DNA from: Ruegeria meonggei
GTDB lineage: Bacteria; Pseudomonadota; Alphaproteobacteria; Rhodobacterales; Rhodobacteraceae
Assembly: GCF_900172215.1 (NCBI RefSeq)
Contig: NZ_FWFP01000017.1
Coordinates: 1-64,000 of the forward strand
DNA: 64,000 nt
Direction: 5' to 3'
The notes beneath the pieces were generated by a model. The model was not told where the DNA came from. It worked only from the letters and a program-made list of their open reading frames with translations, and did no database searches. Made by a program: the position numbers and the translations under genes. Positions 25,514-34,388 of this stretch are shown in pieces (within the stretch, counting starts at the first letter, position 1; each line of letters starts with the position of its first letter).

Positions 25514-27190
25514 ATGCAAATGAACCAAACTTATGTCGGTAAAATCATCGCAACGCTCCTGGTTGTTGCGGGCTTGTTCCTACCAACGGCCTGGTGGATC
25601 TGGATAGTGCAGGGGGCGGATGTCCCGGACGATCCGCAGCTTGTTCTGGGGGTGCAACTGTTTCGGGCAGGGCTGGTCGTTCTTGGGGGGTATATCCAGG
25701 TGTTGGGCTTTGCACCAAAGACCCCCGAACCTTGTGGCCTTAAACCTGAGATTGCCACAGCGCGCCCAATCGAAACGGCTGTATTTTCAGGTCTGATCAT
25801 CTGCGCCACTTTTTTGCGCCTTTATAATCTGAATACCGGCATCTGGTTTGACGAGATGCTGACATCGGTCAACTACATGCCTTTGACGGTGGGACAGATT
25901 GTCAGCACATACCACGACGCCAACAATCATGTGTTGTTTAGTGTGCTGGCGCGGTCGTCGTTGAATATCTTTGGGGACAGTGTCTGGGCTTTGAGATTAC
26001 CAGCCGTCTGTTTTGGTCTGGGTAGTATTGTAGCCCTTTACTATTTTGCCCGCAGGGTTGTCAGCGCCCGCGAAAGCCTGTTCGCGGTGGCGCTGATGGC
26101 GTTTTCATATCACCATATCTGGTTCAGCCAGAATGCCCGTGGTTATACGGCGCTGTTGTTCTTTTCGATCCTGTCGAGCGCCTGGCTGTTGGATGCGCTC
26201 CGGCAAGGCAGCCGGCGTAAATGGGTGTTATATGCGGTCGCCGTAGGGTTAGGGGGCTATACGCATCTGACGATGGCCCTGGTGGTTATCGCGCATCTCG
26301 TAATCTGGGCTGTGACCCTGTTCCGTGCTCAGCCGCACCGGTGGCGGGGTCTGTTCTATGGCTTTATTCCGGCTGGCCTGTTAACCTTTCAGGCCTATGC
26401 GCTGGTCATACCAAGCATGGTGTCGGGGGCATTGCTGAATTCCGGACTGCAGGGACCAGATACGGAATGGACCAACCCGCTATGGGCTTTGATGGAGATC
26501 GTGAATGGCCTACAAGTGGGGTTTGCAGGCGCAGGGGTAGGGCTTGTCGCGGTGGCGGTATTTGTGGTCGGGCTTTGGGGCTTTCTGCGTCACCGGCCCG
26601 AAGTGGCGACCCTGTTTTTGATCCCCGTCGTGTTCGGGTTCCTTGCCATGACCAGTATCGGATACACCCTGTTCCCGCGGTTCTTCTTCTTTGCCATGGG
26701 GTTCGGCGTCGTGATCGTTGTTCACGGTGCGATGCTGAGTGGGCAGTATCTCAGTCTCCTGTTCCGTCTGTCTGAACCGTGGCCGCAACGGGTGAGTGCA
26801 CTGTTTTGCGCTGCAGTCGTGGCCGTGATGCTGCCGTCGCTGCGCCATGTTCATCTGCCAAAACAGAACTTTGCCGGGGCGATCAGTTTGATCGAGCGGG
26901 AACGTCAGGATGGAGACAGGATCGTCACGATAGGCATCGCGGGCTTTCCGTTCAACGCCTATTATGGCAAGGACTGGCCGAATGTGAAATCCATTGCCGA
27001 ACTGGAGGGGCTTGAAGCGGCCCCCGGTCGAACCTGGTTGGTCTATACCATGCCGGTTCATGCACGTACGGCCTATCCTGACATCATGGCGCGGATTGCC
27101 CGGGACTATACCGAAGTCAGAAGTTTTGGCGGTACGCTGAATGGTGGGGCCGTGGTGATCAATCTGGAAAACCCGGCACCGGCGTCATGA
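25514..27190 (+). CDS. GT-C family membrane glycosyltransferase (ArnT/PMT-like)
   Basis: A 558-residue membrane protein with two helices near the start and about ten more. After the third helix (near residue 110) comes NTGIWFDEMLTSVNYM, whose Asp-Glu pair is the hallmark acidic motif of GT39/PMT_2-type enzymes. A conserved FSQNARGYT loop follows near 203-211, also typical of these families. The last 100 residues form a soluble periplasmic-type domain. The enzyme would transfer a sugar from a polyprenyl-phosphate donor. No ribosome site is obvious before ATG 25514. It sits after the GT2-epimerase pair, with a 281-base gap, and before the AsnB-like gene. Confidence 0.8.
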   Translation: MQMNQTYVGKIIATLLVVAGLFLPTAWWIWIVQGADVPDDPQLVLGVQLFRAGLVVLGGYIQVLGFAPKTPEPCGLKPEIATARPIETAVFSGLIICATFLRLYNLNTGIWFDEMLTSVNYMPLTVGQIVSTYHDANNHVLFSVLARSSLNIFGDSVWALRLPAVCFGLGSIVALYYFARRVVSARESLFAVALMAFSYHHIWFSQNARGYTALLFFSILSSAWLLDALRQGSRRKWVLYAVAVGLGGYTHLTMALVVIAHLVIWAVTLFRAQPHRWRGLFYGFIPAGLLTFQAYALVIPSMVSGALLNSGLQGPDTEWTNPLWALMEIVNGLQVGFAGAGVGLVAVAVFVVGLWGFLRHRPEVATLFLIPVVFGFLAMTSIGYTLFPRFFFFAMGFGVVIVVHGAMLSGQYLSLLFRLSEPWPQRVSALFCAAVVAVMLPSLRHVHLPKQNFAGAISLIERERQDGDRIVTIGIAGFPFNAYYGKDWPNVKSIAELEGLEAAPGRTWLVYTMPVHARTAYPDIMARIARDYTEVRSFGGTLNGGAVVINLENPAPAS

Positions 27191-27231
27191 CACGAATGGC
27201 GGGCCAAAATCTATGAAGGGAAGCGGATAAC

Positions 27232-29136
27232 ATGTGCGGGATTTGTGGGATCATGCGGCTGGACCCGAATGCGCCGCGTACTGAGGATGGGTTAATAGAG
27301 CGGATGGCCCGCACGCTGCTACATCGCGGACCAAGCGACGATGGCATATGGCTGGACGATCGCGTCGCACTTGGGTTTCGGCGCTTGTCGGTGATCGACC
27401 TGTCATATGCGGGGCACCAACCGATGACCAACGAAGATGGCAGTATCGTAATCGTCTTCAATGGCGAGATCTACAATTTCCAGGAACTGAAGGAAAAGTA
27501 CCGTCTGGAAGAGCGTGGCCACATCTTCAAGTCACGCACCGACACCGAGGTTCTGCTTCACCTTTATGAGGAAATCGGCCTGGACATGATCCCTGAACTG
27601 AACGGCATGTACGCCTTCACGATTTGGGACACCCGGACCGGATCAATGCATCTGGCCCGTGACCGTTACGGGATCAAACCATTTTTTTACCAAAAGGACG
27701 GCAGCTATTTCCGGTTCGGATCTGAAATCAAGGCGATCATTGCGGATGACCGGGTTGTGCGTAAGCCGTCAATGCAGGCTCTTCATGACTTTCTGACCTT
27801 TAATTATATACCGGGGACACAGACCGCCTTTGAGGGTGTCCACGAAGTGCCTCCAGGGCATCATATGACTGTCTCTTCTGACGGCGAGATCACCATGAAA
27901 CGCTATTGGGATCTGGATTTCACCGTTGATGAAAGCATTACCGAAGATGAGGCTGTTGAACGCTCTTATGCGTTGATGGACAAGGCTCTGCAGCGTCGGT
28001 TGATCGCCGATGTCCCGATCGGCGTGTTCCTGTCCGGAGGCTTGGATTCCAGTACCCTGGTGGCGCTCATGCACAAACATGTGGACGAGCCTATTCACAC
28101 GTATTCCGTGGGATTCGAGGATCAGAGTTTCAATGAACTGCCCTATGCAAGGATTGTTGCGGAGACATTTGGCACGATACATCGCGAGGTGACGGTCACC
28201 GCCGACATGGTGCGGGACATGTTGCCCAGATACCTGAGCTTCATTGACGAACCCTACGGCGATGGGTCGGCCATTCCAACGTATTTTGTCAGTGAGCTGG
28301 CCAAGGACGAGGTCGTGGTTGTTCTGTCCGGCGAGGGCGGGGATGAAGCCTTTGCCGGTTATGACACACATGCAGCCTATAACGTATATAAACAGGCGCG
28401 ACGTATCCCCGGGTTCATCCGCAATGGCATCATGAAACCGCTGGTGAATTGCCTGCCGGTATCAGATCGGAAGCTGAGCTTTGAGTTCAAGGCGAAACGC
28501 TTTCTGGGTGGGCTGGACCTGCCGCCACACGAGGCGCATCTGTGGTGGCGGACTGTACTGGGCGAGGCGGAAAAGGCCAGCTTGTATGCGGATGGTGCCG
28601 TGAATGGCACACCGCTCCAGCCATCTGTCCGGCATTTCACCTCGGCCTATGAACATTGCGGCGCGGAAGAAACCCTGTCGCGGCTGATGTACATAGATTC
28701 CACCATCTTTCTGCCTGATGATTTGATGATCAAGAATGACCGGATGACAATGGCGCATTCGCTTGAGGCGCGGGTTCCCTTTACGGACCCGGAGCTGACC
28801 CGATTCCTGGCTTCGGTTCCGGCGGGTTTGAAGATGAAAAACAGGCGGAAAAAGCACCTGATGCGCCGGGCGATGGCGCAGGATCTGCCCGATGAAATTC
28901 TCAACAAAAAGAAGGTTGGGCTGGAAATGCCCTATTCACGCTGGCTCAAGCACGAGCTTCGCGATCTTATGTTGCAGTATTTGGGACCCGAGAATATCGA
29001 GCGGACCGGGCTGTTCCGGCCGCAGGCCATATCAGCGCTGATTGACGATCATATTGATGGGCGTCGCGATAACGGCCGACCGCTTTGGGGGTTGCTGAAC
29101 TACATGATGTGGCACGAGCTTTACATTCAAGCCTAG
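27232..29136 (+). CDS. AsnB-type glutamine-dependent asparagine synthetase (probable sugar-acid amidotransferase)
   Basis: A 634-residue class II glutamine amidotransferase. MCGICGIM supplies the catalytic Cys2, which fixes the start at 27232; residues to about 210 form the glutaminase domain (RRLSVIDL, VFNGEIYNF, DTEVLLHLYE). The ATP pyrophosphatase motif SGGLDSST is near 267-274, with LSGEGGDEAFAGY at about 365-377. The catalytic residues of true AsnB are kept. In polysaccharide clusters such proteins (WbpS-like) amidate uronic acids rather than make asparagine, and that is favoured here, but sequence alone does not decide. The stop overlaps the convergent gtrA stop by four bases. Confidence 0.88.
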   Translation: MCGICGIMRLDPNAPRTEDGLIERMARTLLHRGPSDDGIWLDDRVALGFRRLSVIDLSYAGHQPMTNEDGSIVIVFNGEIYNFQELKEKYRLEERGHIFKSRTDTEVLLHLYEEIGLDMIPELNGMYAFTIWDTRTGSMHLARDRYGIKPFFYQKDGSYFRFGSEIKAIIADDRVVRKPSMQALHDFLTFNYIPGTQTAFEGVHEVPPGHHMTVSSDGEITMKRYWDLDFTVDESITEDEAVERSYALMDKALQRRLIADVPIGVFLSGGLDSSTLVALMHKHVDEPIHTYSVGFEDQSFNELPYARIVAETFGTIHREVTVTADMVRDMLPRYLSFIDEPYGDGSAIPTYFVSELAKDEVVVVLSGEGGDEAFAGYDTHAAYNVYKQARRIPGFIRNGIMKPLVNCLPVSDRKLSFEFKAKRFLGGLDLPPHEAHLWWRTVLGEAEKASLYADGAVNGTPLQPSVRHFTSAYEHCGAEETLSRLMYIDSTIFLPDDLMIKNDRMTMAHSLEARVPFTDPELTRFLASVPAGLKMKNRRKKHLMRRAMAQDLPDEILNKKKVGLEMPYSRWLKHELRDLMLQYLGPENIERTGLFRPQAISALIDDHIDGRRDNGRPLWGLLNYMMWHELYIQA

Positions 29137-29537
29137 CCGGGTTTCCGGAACACCCAGAGGGTTGAGATCACATAGCTGACCACAAAGGACACGCCGATTG
29201 CCGCCAGCAGGATTAGCCAGAAAGGCAGCAGCGAAATATAATCCAGTGCCGCAACCACAATAAGCCGCACAATAAGGGAAAACAGAACCGCCAGAAGATA
29301 CTTCCCGAAACCCAGGGCCGAGATGGTTTCCCGGCTGGTATGTTCATAACTGAAGATGTTGTGGCCGCAGTAGTTGACGAATGACCCCAAGATAAAACCG
29401 CAGGTCACGGCAAGAACGTAGGGTGTGCCAAAAAACGACGCGAGTAGAACGGCCAGCAGATAATCTGCGATCATCCCCAGGATGTTGACGCCGAAAAAGC
29501 GGAAGAACTGGCGCTTGTCCCTGAGTTCCGATGCCAT
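29133..29537 (-). CDS. GtrA family membrane protein
   Basis: A 134-residue protein with four hydrophobic helices. RFFGVNILGMIADYLLAVLL (first helix), NYCGHNIFSYEH after helix 2, and the C-terminal VISTLWVFRK fit the GtrA/DPMS family (loop N-x-x-W/F-V/I-F). ATG 29537 lies one base after the TGA of the deacetylase gene; a TTG at 29552 would overlap it. It is the last gene of a leftward set of GT2, FAD oxidoreductase, deacetylase and gtrA, which repeats the gene types found at 5661-8456. Confidence 0.82.
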   Translation of the reverse strand: MASELRDKRQFFRFFGVNILGMIADYLLAVLLASFFGTPYVLAVTCGFILGSFVNYCGHNIFSYEHTSRETISALGFGKYLLAVLFSLIVRLIVVAALDYISLLPFWLILLAAIGVSFVVSYVISTLWVFRKPG

Positions 29538-29538
29538 G

Positions 29539-30285
29539 TCAGCCGACCCCAAGATGCTTACGCGTCATTTGCCGGGCGCGACGCATCGTGCGGCGTATGG
29601 CCAGATATGCACCGCCCCGGCCCGCCAGATGCTCCTGCCAGCGGGATACATCGGTGAAATAGAACATCTCGAGCCGCGGCAGATCGTGTAGATCATCTCT
29701 GGGCCCGGCCACGCCCAGCCTTGTACCCACAGAGGTGGTGTAATGCCGGGCGATGCAGCGCCGAACTTCCGGTGACGAAGCGCCATAGGGGGGCGCGAAA
29801 TGGCGGATGGGTTGGCCGAGCCGGGCGGCGATGTCCTGACCCGAGCGCACGACCTCTTGTTCCAACGTCTCGGCTGGCAGAGTGGTCAGATCGGGATGGG
29901 TGATGCTGTGACCCCCAAAAAACACCCCCTCGGCGGCTAGGTGCCCGACCCGATCCCAACTCATCAACGGGCGGCGCGGGGTATTGCAGCCAACCCAGTT
30001 TTCCAACTCGCCCATGCGCCCCGAGGGCAGATATACGATCGGATGAAACCCATGTGTGCGCAGGATCGGCCAGGCGATGGTGTCGAAATCGGAAAACCCG
30101 TCATCGAAGGTAATCACAACTGAACGTGTCTGGGGGGGGGTGGCCATTGCGTCAGGCGAGACAACCGGCAGACCGGAGTCGGCTAATGCCTGCATCTGGG
30201 CTGCGAATATCTGCGGTGGAATTGATGTCGGTCCCGGCGCGTCGGAAATCGAATGATACATCAGGATTTCAAGCCGGGGCGTCAC
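29539..30285 (-). CDS. polysaccharide deacetylase (NodB homology domain)
   Basis: A 248-residue carbohydrate esterase family 4 protein. It has the metal and base motifs TFDDGF (59-64) and H126-S-I-T-H130 in GGHSITHPDL, and FAPPYGASSPEV near 170 as motif 3. No signal peptide is visible, so it would act in the cytoplasm on a precursor or lipid-linked glycan, or be exported by another route. GTG 30285 has GAGGA eight bases ahead, at the end of the upstream gene. Codons 49-52 contain a run of nine C (30132-30140), a place where slippage would shift the frame. It lies between the FAD oxidoreductase and gtrA. Confidence 0.85.
   Translation of the reverse strand: MTPRLEILMYHSISDAPGPTSIPPQIFAAQMQALADSGLPVVSPDAMATPPQTRSVVITFDDGFSDFDTIAWPILRTHGFHPIVYLPSGRMGELENWVGCNTPRRPLMSWDRVGHLAAEGVFFGGHSITHPDLTTLPAETLEQEVVRSGQDIAARLGQPIRHFAPPYGASSPEVRRCIARHYTTSVGTRLGVAGPRDDLHDLPRLEMFYFTDVSRWQEHLAGRGGAYLAIRRTMRRARQMTRKHLGVG
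30132..30140. repeat. nine-base G:C homopolymer inside the deacetylase gene
   Basis: Nine consecutive G on the + strand (C on the coding strand) at codons 49-52 of the deacetylase. Gain or loss of one base would truncate the enzyme before its TFDDG motif. Confidence 0.6.
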
Positions 30286-30288
30286 CGC

Positions 30289-31737
30289 TTAATCCTCGAC
30301 GATATGGGTGGCAAAGATTTCGCGATAGTCATTCCACTTCGCACGGTCAATCTGCCCATCCGGACCGATACACTCAGCAGCAGCATATGCCATGGCAAAT
30401 GCGTGATGGGTGTTGTCATGGGCAAACAGGCCCTGCCGCCCAAAAACCAGAAGCCCCTCAAGTCCCGACAACCACTGATCTACTGTGTCGAACCGGGTCT
30501 GATAGTCGATATCATAGACCGGGTACGCATGACCAAGCCTGCGGGTCTCGCAACGGCGCACTGGGACTGTGACTGGCAGACCCAATTGACCCAGCCAGCC
30601 GGTGAATTCGCGGCCCAAATCCTCATCGGGCATGTCCCACCATTTTTCACCAGGGTCGCAGGGCAATTCCGCACACAATACGGTGACACCTTTGGGTTCG
30701 GAACTGGCGGAATAGTTTTTGGGTTCCGACATTCGGCTGATCGGAATCGAAGTTTCGGGAAAGTAATGCGCGTCGAATTCCGTGAACTGGTCGGTTTCAA
30801 GGATCAAATATAGCAGGATCATGCCGCGGAACCGGATCGTTCGGGCGGCCTCGACCACCGGGGTTGGGGGCTCGTCGATCAGGCGTGTCAGGCCAGTCAG
30901 GGGGATGGTCGACAGGATCAGATCACCGTCCAGCTGTGCTTCGCCGTTCTCATTTTGAACGGTCAACCCGGTTACCCGGTTGCCATTACGTTTGATCCGG
31001 GTGATTTCGGTCTCGAACATGAATTCGGCCCCGTTTTTCCGGGCGCTTTCCAGCATGACGTCTGAAATCTGCCCAAAGCCCTGACGGGGATAGTAGAACC
31101 GCCCGGCGGTTTCACTACGGAGTCCCGGCATCAGGCGCAGCATTTTCATCAGAATCTTGCCAACCGATCCGCTGCCAACCCGACGTTCGGCCAGCGTGAC
31201 CGCAAGCTTGTCGGGATCAAGCCCCCAGAGCTTTCGCACATAGGGGAAATAGAAGTTTTCCGAAATCGTAGGCCCCAACCCGTCATACAGCACGGTGGAA
31301 AAAGTTGCGGGCCCTGTGCTTTTCTTGCGGAAAAGTTTCAGCACCATGTCGCCAATCAGAGACAGGGCAAAGGGTTTGGGCAGCCGCATCAGCGCGTCTG
31401 TCAGCTTGAGCGGGAAATGTATCCATTTACCGCCCAGCCGGATCCGCCCGTGCCGGGGACGTAGCAGCAGGTCATCACCCAACAGTTGCTTCACATCGGA
31501 CAACACTTCGGGTTCCGCCGCTGGGTGAAACCGGTGAGAACCGTAATCGCAGATCACCCCCTCGATCGGGAACGAGGCCGAGTTGCCGCCGGCCCGGTCC
31601 GCGCGTTCGATAACGGTTACGCGCGCCTGCCCGCTGCGCGTCAGCGTGTGCGCCGCCGCCAGCCCCGCCGGTCCGGCACCTAGAATAACGATATGGGGCT
31701 TGTCCGCGCCCTTCGTGAATTGGGAAACATCCGTCAC
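30289..31737 (-). CDS. FAD-dependent oxidoreductase, UGM/PPOX-like (module 2)
   Basis: A 482-residue flavoprotein. It has ILGAGPAGLAAAHTL at 18-32, E41, and GGNSASFPIEGV with DYGSHRFHP, the order seen in UDP-galactopyranose mutase-like and protoporphyrinogen-oxidase-like enzymes. The GKWIHFPLKL strand resembles the sugar-contacting part of UGM relatives, and LVFGRQGLFAHDNTHHAF near the end is a second FAD contact. It starts at GTG 31737 with GAGGA nine bases ahead. The stop is three bases from the next start, and the upstream GT2 is 51 bases away. Substrate unknown. Confidence 0.8.
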   Translation of the reverse strand: MTDVSQFTKGADKPHIVILGAGPAGLAAAHTLTRSGQARVTVIERADRAGGNSASFPIEGVICDYGSHRFHPAAEPEVLSDVKQLLGDDLLLRPRHGRIRLGGKWIHFPLKLTDALMRLPKPFALSLIGDMVLKLFRKKSTGPATFSTVLYDGLGPTISENFYFPYVRKLWGLDPDKLAVTLAERRVGSGSVGKILMKMLRLMPGLRSETAGRFYYPRQGFGQISDVMLESARKNGAEFMFETEITRIKRNGNRVTGLTVQNENGEAQLDGDLILSTIPLTGLTRLIDEPPTPVVEAARTIRFRGMILLYLILETDQFTEFDAHYFPETSIPISRMSEPKNYSASSEPKGVTVLCAELPCDPGEKWWDMPDEDLGREFTGWLGQLGLPVTVPVRRCETRRLGHAYPVYDIDYQTRFDTVDQWLSGLEGLLVFGRQGLFAHDNTHHAFAMAYAAAECIGPDGQIDRAKWNDYREIFATHIVED

Positions 31738-31788
31738 TTGTACTTTTCCTCTTTGCTACAGGCCCGTGCCCCTATAACCCGCACTGGT

Positions 31789-32760
31789 TCAGGGCCTGAG
31801 GTGCAACCGCGAGATCATGTCTGCGATTAATCCCAACGACCAGATCATGATCGCGGCAAGGAATGCGAATATGGTGGTGCCGCTGAGGTTGAGGTATGTC
31901 AGGTCGATGAGGAATTTCACCATACCCAGGACGAAAAACGCCAACCCTAGGGGAATGAACACCCGAAGCGGGTTGAACAATGTGCTGATGCGCAGGATCA
32001 GAATGACAAAATTGATGAAATCGACCGGCCTGATTTTCGACTTGCCCACCCGCTTGCCATATTCAATCGGCGTATAGATCATCCGCTTGCCGTTCGAGGT
32101 CATGCACAGCGTGATCGTGGTGGTGAACGAGAAATTCTGCGGCAGCAGCGGCAGGAATGGGATCAACTCGGATTTGCGAAACACACGTAGCCCGGAATTG
32201 AGGTCGTTGATCTTGCGCTCGGCCAGAAACGAGGCGAAAGCGAACAGGAATTTTTTGGCTGGCCGACGCAGCAGCGGCACATTTTTCATTGCCGCGCCGC
32301 GGTCACCCACGACCATGTCCTGATCCCGGCACATGGCCAGCATGCCCGGCAGATAGCGCGCGGGATAGGTGCTGTCGGCATCAAGGATAGCCACATATTC
32401 ATACTGCGCCATCCGCACCCCGCGTTTGAGACTGGCCCCATACCCGGAGTTGACATCGTTGAAGGTGACGGTGGCGCCGCTAGCCTCGGCCTCGGCGCGG
32501 GTGTTATCCTGGCTGGCATCGTCCACCACGATAATCTCGTAGGGAATACCCAGCGGTTCGAGATGTTCGCGTACATCGTCGACCGTTCCGCGCACGGCGT
32601 TTTCTTCGTTATATGCAGGGATGACGACGCTCAACTCCATACCGGCGGTATTCTGGTGCGTTGGCCCCTTGGCCGTTGGGTCGACCCTTTCAATCACTTT
32701 GTTCATCGAGGTGAATTCCCCTTGCTTACCCAATTCTTCTGCGCTGTTGTGGTTTTTCAT
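31789..32760 (-). CDS. DPM-type GT2 glycosyltransferase with C-terminal membrane helices
   Basis: A 323-residue family 2 transferase. ELSVVIPAYNEENAV starts the domain at about residue 43, with IVVDDASQDNT, NSGYGASLKRG and ILDADSTYPARYL (metal site) in order; two hydrophobic helices follow near 258-285 and 292-312. This combination marks enzymes that glycosylate polyprenyl phosphate. The first 40 residues are not part of the fold; ATG 32706 or 32637 could be the real start, the former having AGGGGA ten bases ahead. It heads the leftward set that continues to gtrA at 29133. Confidence 0.85.
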   Translation of the reverse strand: MKNHNSAEELGKQGEFTSMNKVIERVDPTAKGPTHQNTAGMELSVVIPAYNEENAVRGTVDDVREHLEPLGIPYEIIVVDDASQDNTRAEAEASGATVTFNDVNSGYGASLKRGVRMAQYEYVAILDADSTYPARYLPGMLAMCRDQDMVVGDRGAAMKNVPLLRRPAKKFLFAFASFLAERKINDLNSGLRVFRKSELIPFLPLLPQNFSFTTTITLCMTSNGKRMIYTPIEYGKRVGKSKIRPVDFINFVILILRISTLFNPLRVFIPLGLAFFVLGMVKFLIDLTYLNLSGTTIFAFLAAIMIWSLGLIADMISRLHLRP

Positions 32761-32858
32761 TCGATTTCACCCAAAAGCGTATGCTGAAGCTTAGTCGGTG
32801 AATTTGGCTCAATTCGACTCTTACAGCGTCAGGTTTCGTATCAATTCCTAATTTGTTG

Positions 32859-34388
32859 CTATAATACCGGTCGGCCCAGGCGCCAGATAAGCCGGGTTTC
32901 CTTGGTTCCCAGGTCAGGAAGTGTCAGGATCACCTGATTGTCGGTATGATCAGCCCGCAGCTTTGCTGTTGTAACCAGAACTTCTCCATCCTTCTCGAAC
33001 CGAACGGTTTCGGCGGTACTGTCGCCAAGTTGAACGGTGGCCTGGTGTGCGCTGCCATCTGCCTTGAGTTGAAAGCGCATTTGGATTTCTTCACCTGACC
33101 GCAATTTCCCGCGCGTCCAGAGTTGCGCTTCATGTGGCTGAGCGGGGACCCATTGGCGAACCCATTTTTCGTTTATGGGGCCAAAACGATACGCCCCGAG
33201 CGCCGCTGTGCCAATTATGAGCAGAACCATAAGCCATTTTGTAGGTGACATACCCGTCCAGATCCGGCGGGCAACGCCGGATGAAGGTGCTGCACCCGAC
33301 GGTGCAGGTGGCAATACGCGGGACGCATAAACTAGTGCGCCGAACAGGGCCGCACCTGTCGACAGCACACCGAAGATCAGCCAAAGCACCCGGGACGCAA
33401 ACCCGCCCCATTGGCCGAAATGCAGGGGGTGAATCATTGCGGTCACTCTGGACCAGAGACTGAGATCTCCGGCCGAAAAGGCGCCGAGCACTTGAAAGGT
33501 CGTGGGGTCGACAGTCACTGAATTTGCTTTTGCCTCTGCCAGAAGAGCATCGGTTCGTCCTTGAAACTTAATGCCGTCGGTTGTGCGATTCGGTAGCACT
33601 ATCAGGGTAATTTCCAACTCGGGCATGGCAGCGGTTGCCGCAGCGGCAGCGCGGTCCAGATTGGCCCCGCTGAACCCGGCGGGTAGCCGTCCGGCCCGTT
33701 CACTTGCCTCGGCGGCTTTGGGGTAGGTCCCCGACGGAACACCGATTGCGGTGATGAAATAGAAGAGCCCGGTCAGGGTAATGACAATCAGGAACGGCAG
33801 AGCCCATAGAACCGTCAACCGGTGCAGGCCACCCCACCAACCTCGTGTGCCCATGTGGCGAGGAGGGGGGCGGAAATACCCGCGCCAGAAACGGCGATAG
33901 CTGATTAGCCCGGTGATGATCGAGATCAGTAAAAACACAGATGCGCTGCTGACGAGCAGAACACCCAACCGATGCCCGGTCAACAGGCTGTCATGAATGC
34001 CACGGATGATTGGGTTCAGCCCCGAAAGCCGAGGGGTAGAGCCCAGTACTTCGGCCGTGACCGGATCTGTCCAGACAAAGACTTCTTCGCCCCAGCGCGT
34101 GAAAACAACCGTGGCATCCCCAATCCATGAGGCTTTGTCCCGCTCAATCCAGCCAGTACTCACATCCGGATAGGCAGCCCGAACGTTGTCATAGATTGCA
34201 CCGGGTGTAGCGCTGCGCTGTGTGATGGCAGAGGTAGCACGCATGTCTTTGTGCAGGAAGGCTTCGATTTCGGTGATGAACACCAATGTTGTCCCCGTTG
34301 CCAGCATCAGCAGCAGCAGGACCGACAGGTTCAATCCAATCCACGCATGTAGCCGGAACAGAAAATTGCGCATCTTCCGCGATGTCAT
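32859..34388 (-). CDS. PepSY-associated membrane protein (iron-regulated PiuB-like)
   Basis: A 509-residue protein of the PepSY-TM family. The first helix (about 13-35) is preceded by RLHAWIGL, which carries a conserved His; a periplasmic domain with PepSY-like repeats spans about 60-150; further helices lie near 165-185, 205-230, 345-365 and 395-410; and a beta-rich C-terminal domain of about 100 residues follows. Family members are linked to iron or haem acquisition and to ferric reduction. The start overlaps the pyruvyltransferase stop by ATGA, so it is co-translated with a polysaccharide gene, an unusual partner. No siderophore genes are nearby. Confidence 0.78.
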   Translation of the reverse strand: MTSRKMRNFLFRLHAWIGLNLSVLLLLMLATGTTLVFITEIEAFLHKDMRATSAITQRSATPGAIYDNVRAAYPDVSTGWIERDKASWIGDATVVFTRWGEEVFVWTDPVTAEVLGSTPRLSGLNPIIRGIHDSLLTGHRLGVLLVSSASVFLLISIITGLISYRRFWRGYFRPPPRHMGTRGWWGGLHRLTVLWALPFLIVITLTGLFYFITAIGVPSGTYPKAAEASERAGRLPAGFSGANLDRAAAAATAAMPELEITLIVLPNRTTDGIKFQGRTDALLAEAKANSVTVDPTTFQVLGAFSAGDLSLWSRVTAMIHPLHFGQWGGFASRVLWLIFGVLSTGAALFGALVYASRVLPPAPSGAAPSSGVARRIWTGMSPTKWLMVLLIIGTAALGAYRFGPINEKWVRQWVPAQPHEAQLWTRGKLRSGEEIQMRFQLKADGSAHQATVQLGDSTAETVRFEKDGEVLVTTAKLRADHTDNQVILTLPDLGTKETRLIWRLGRPVL

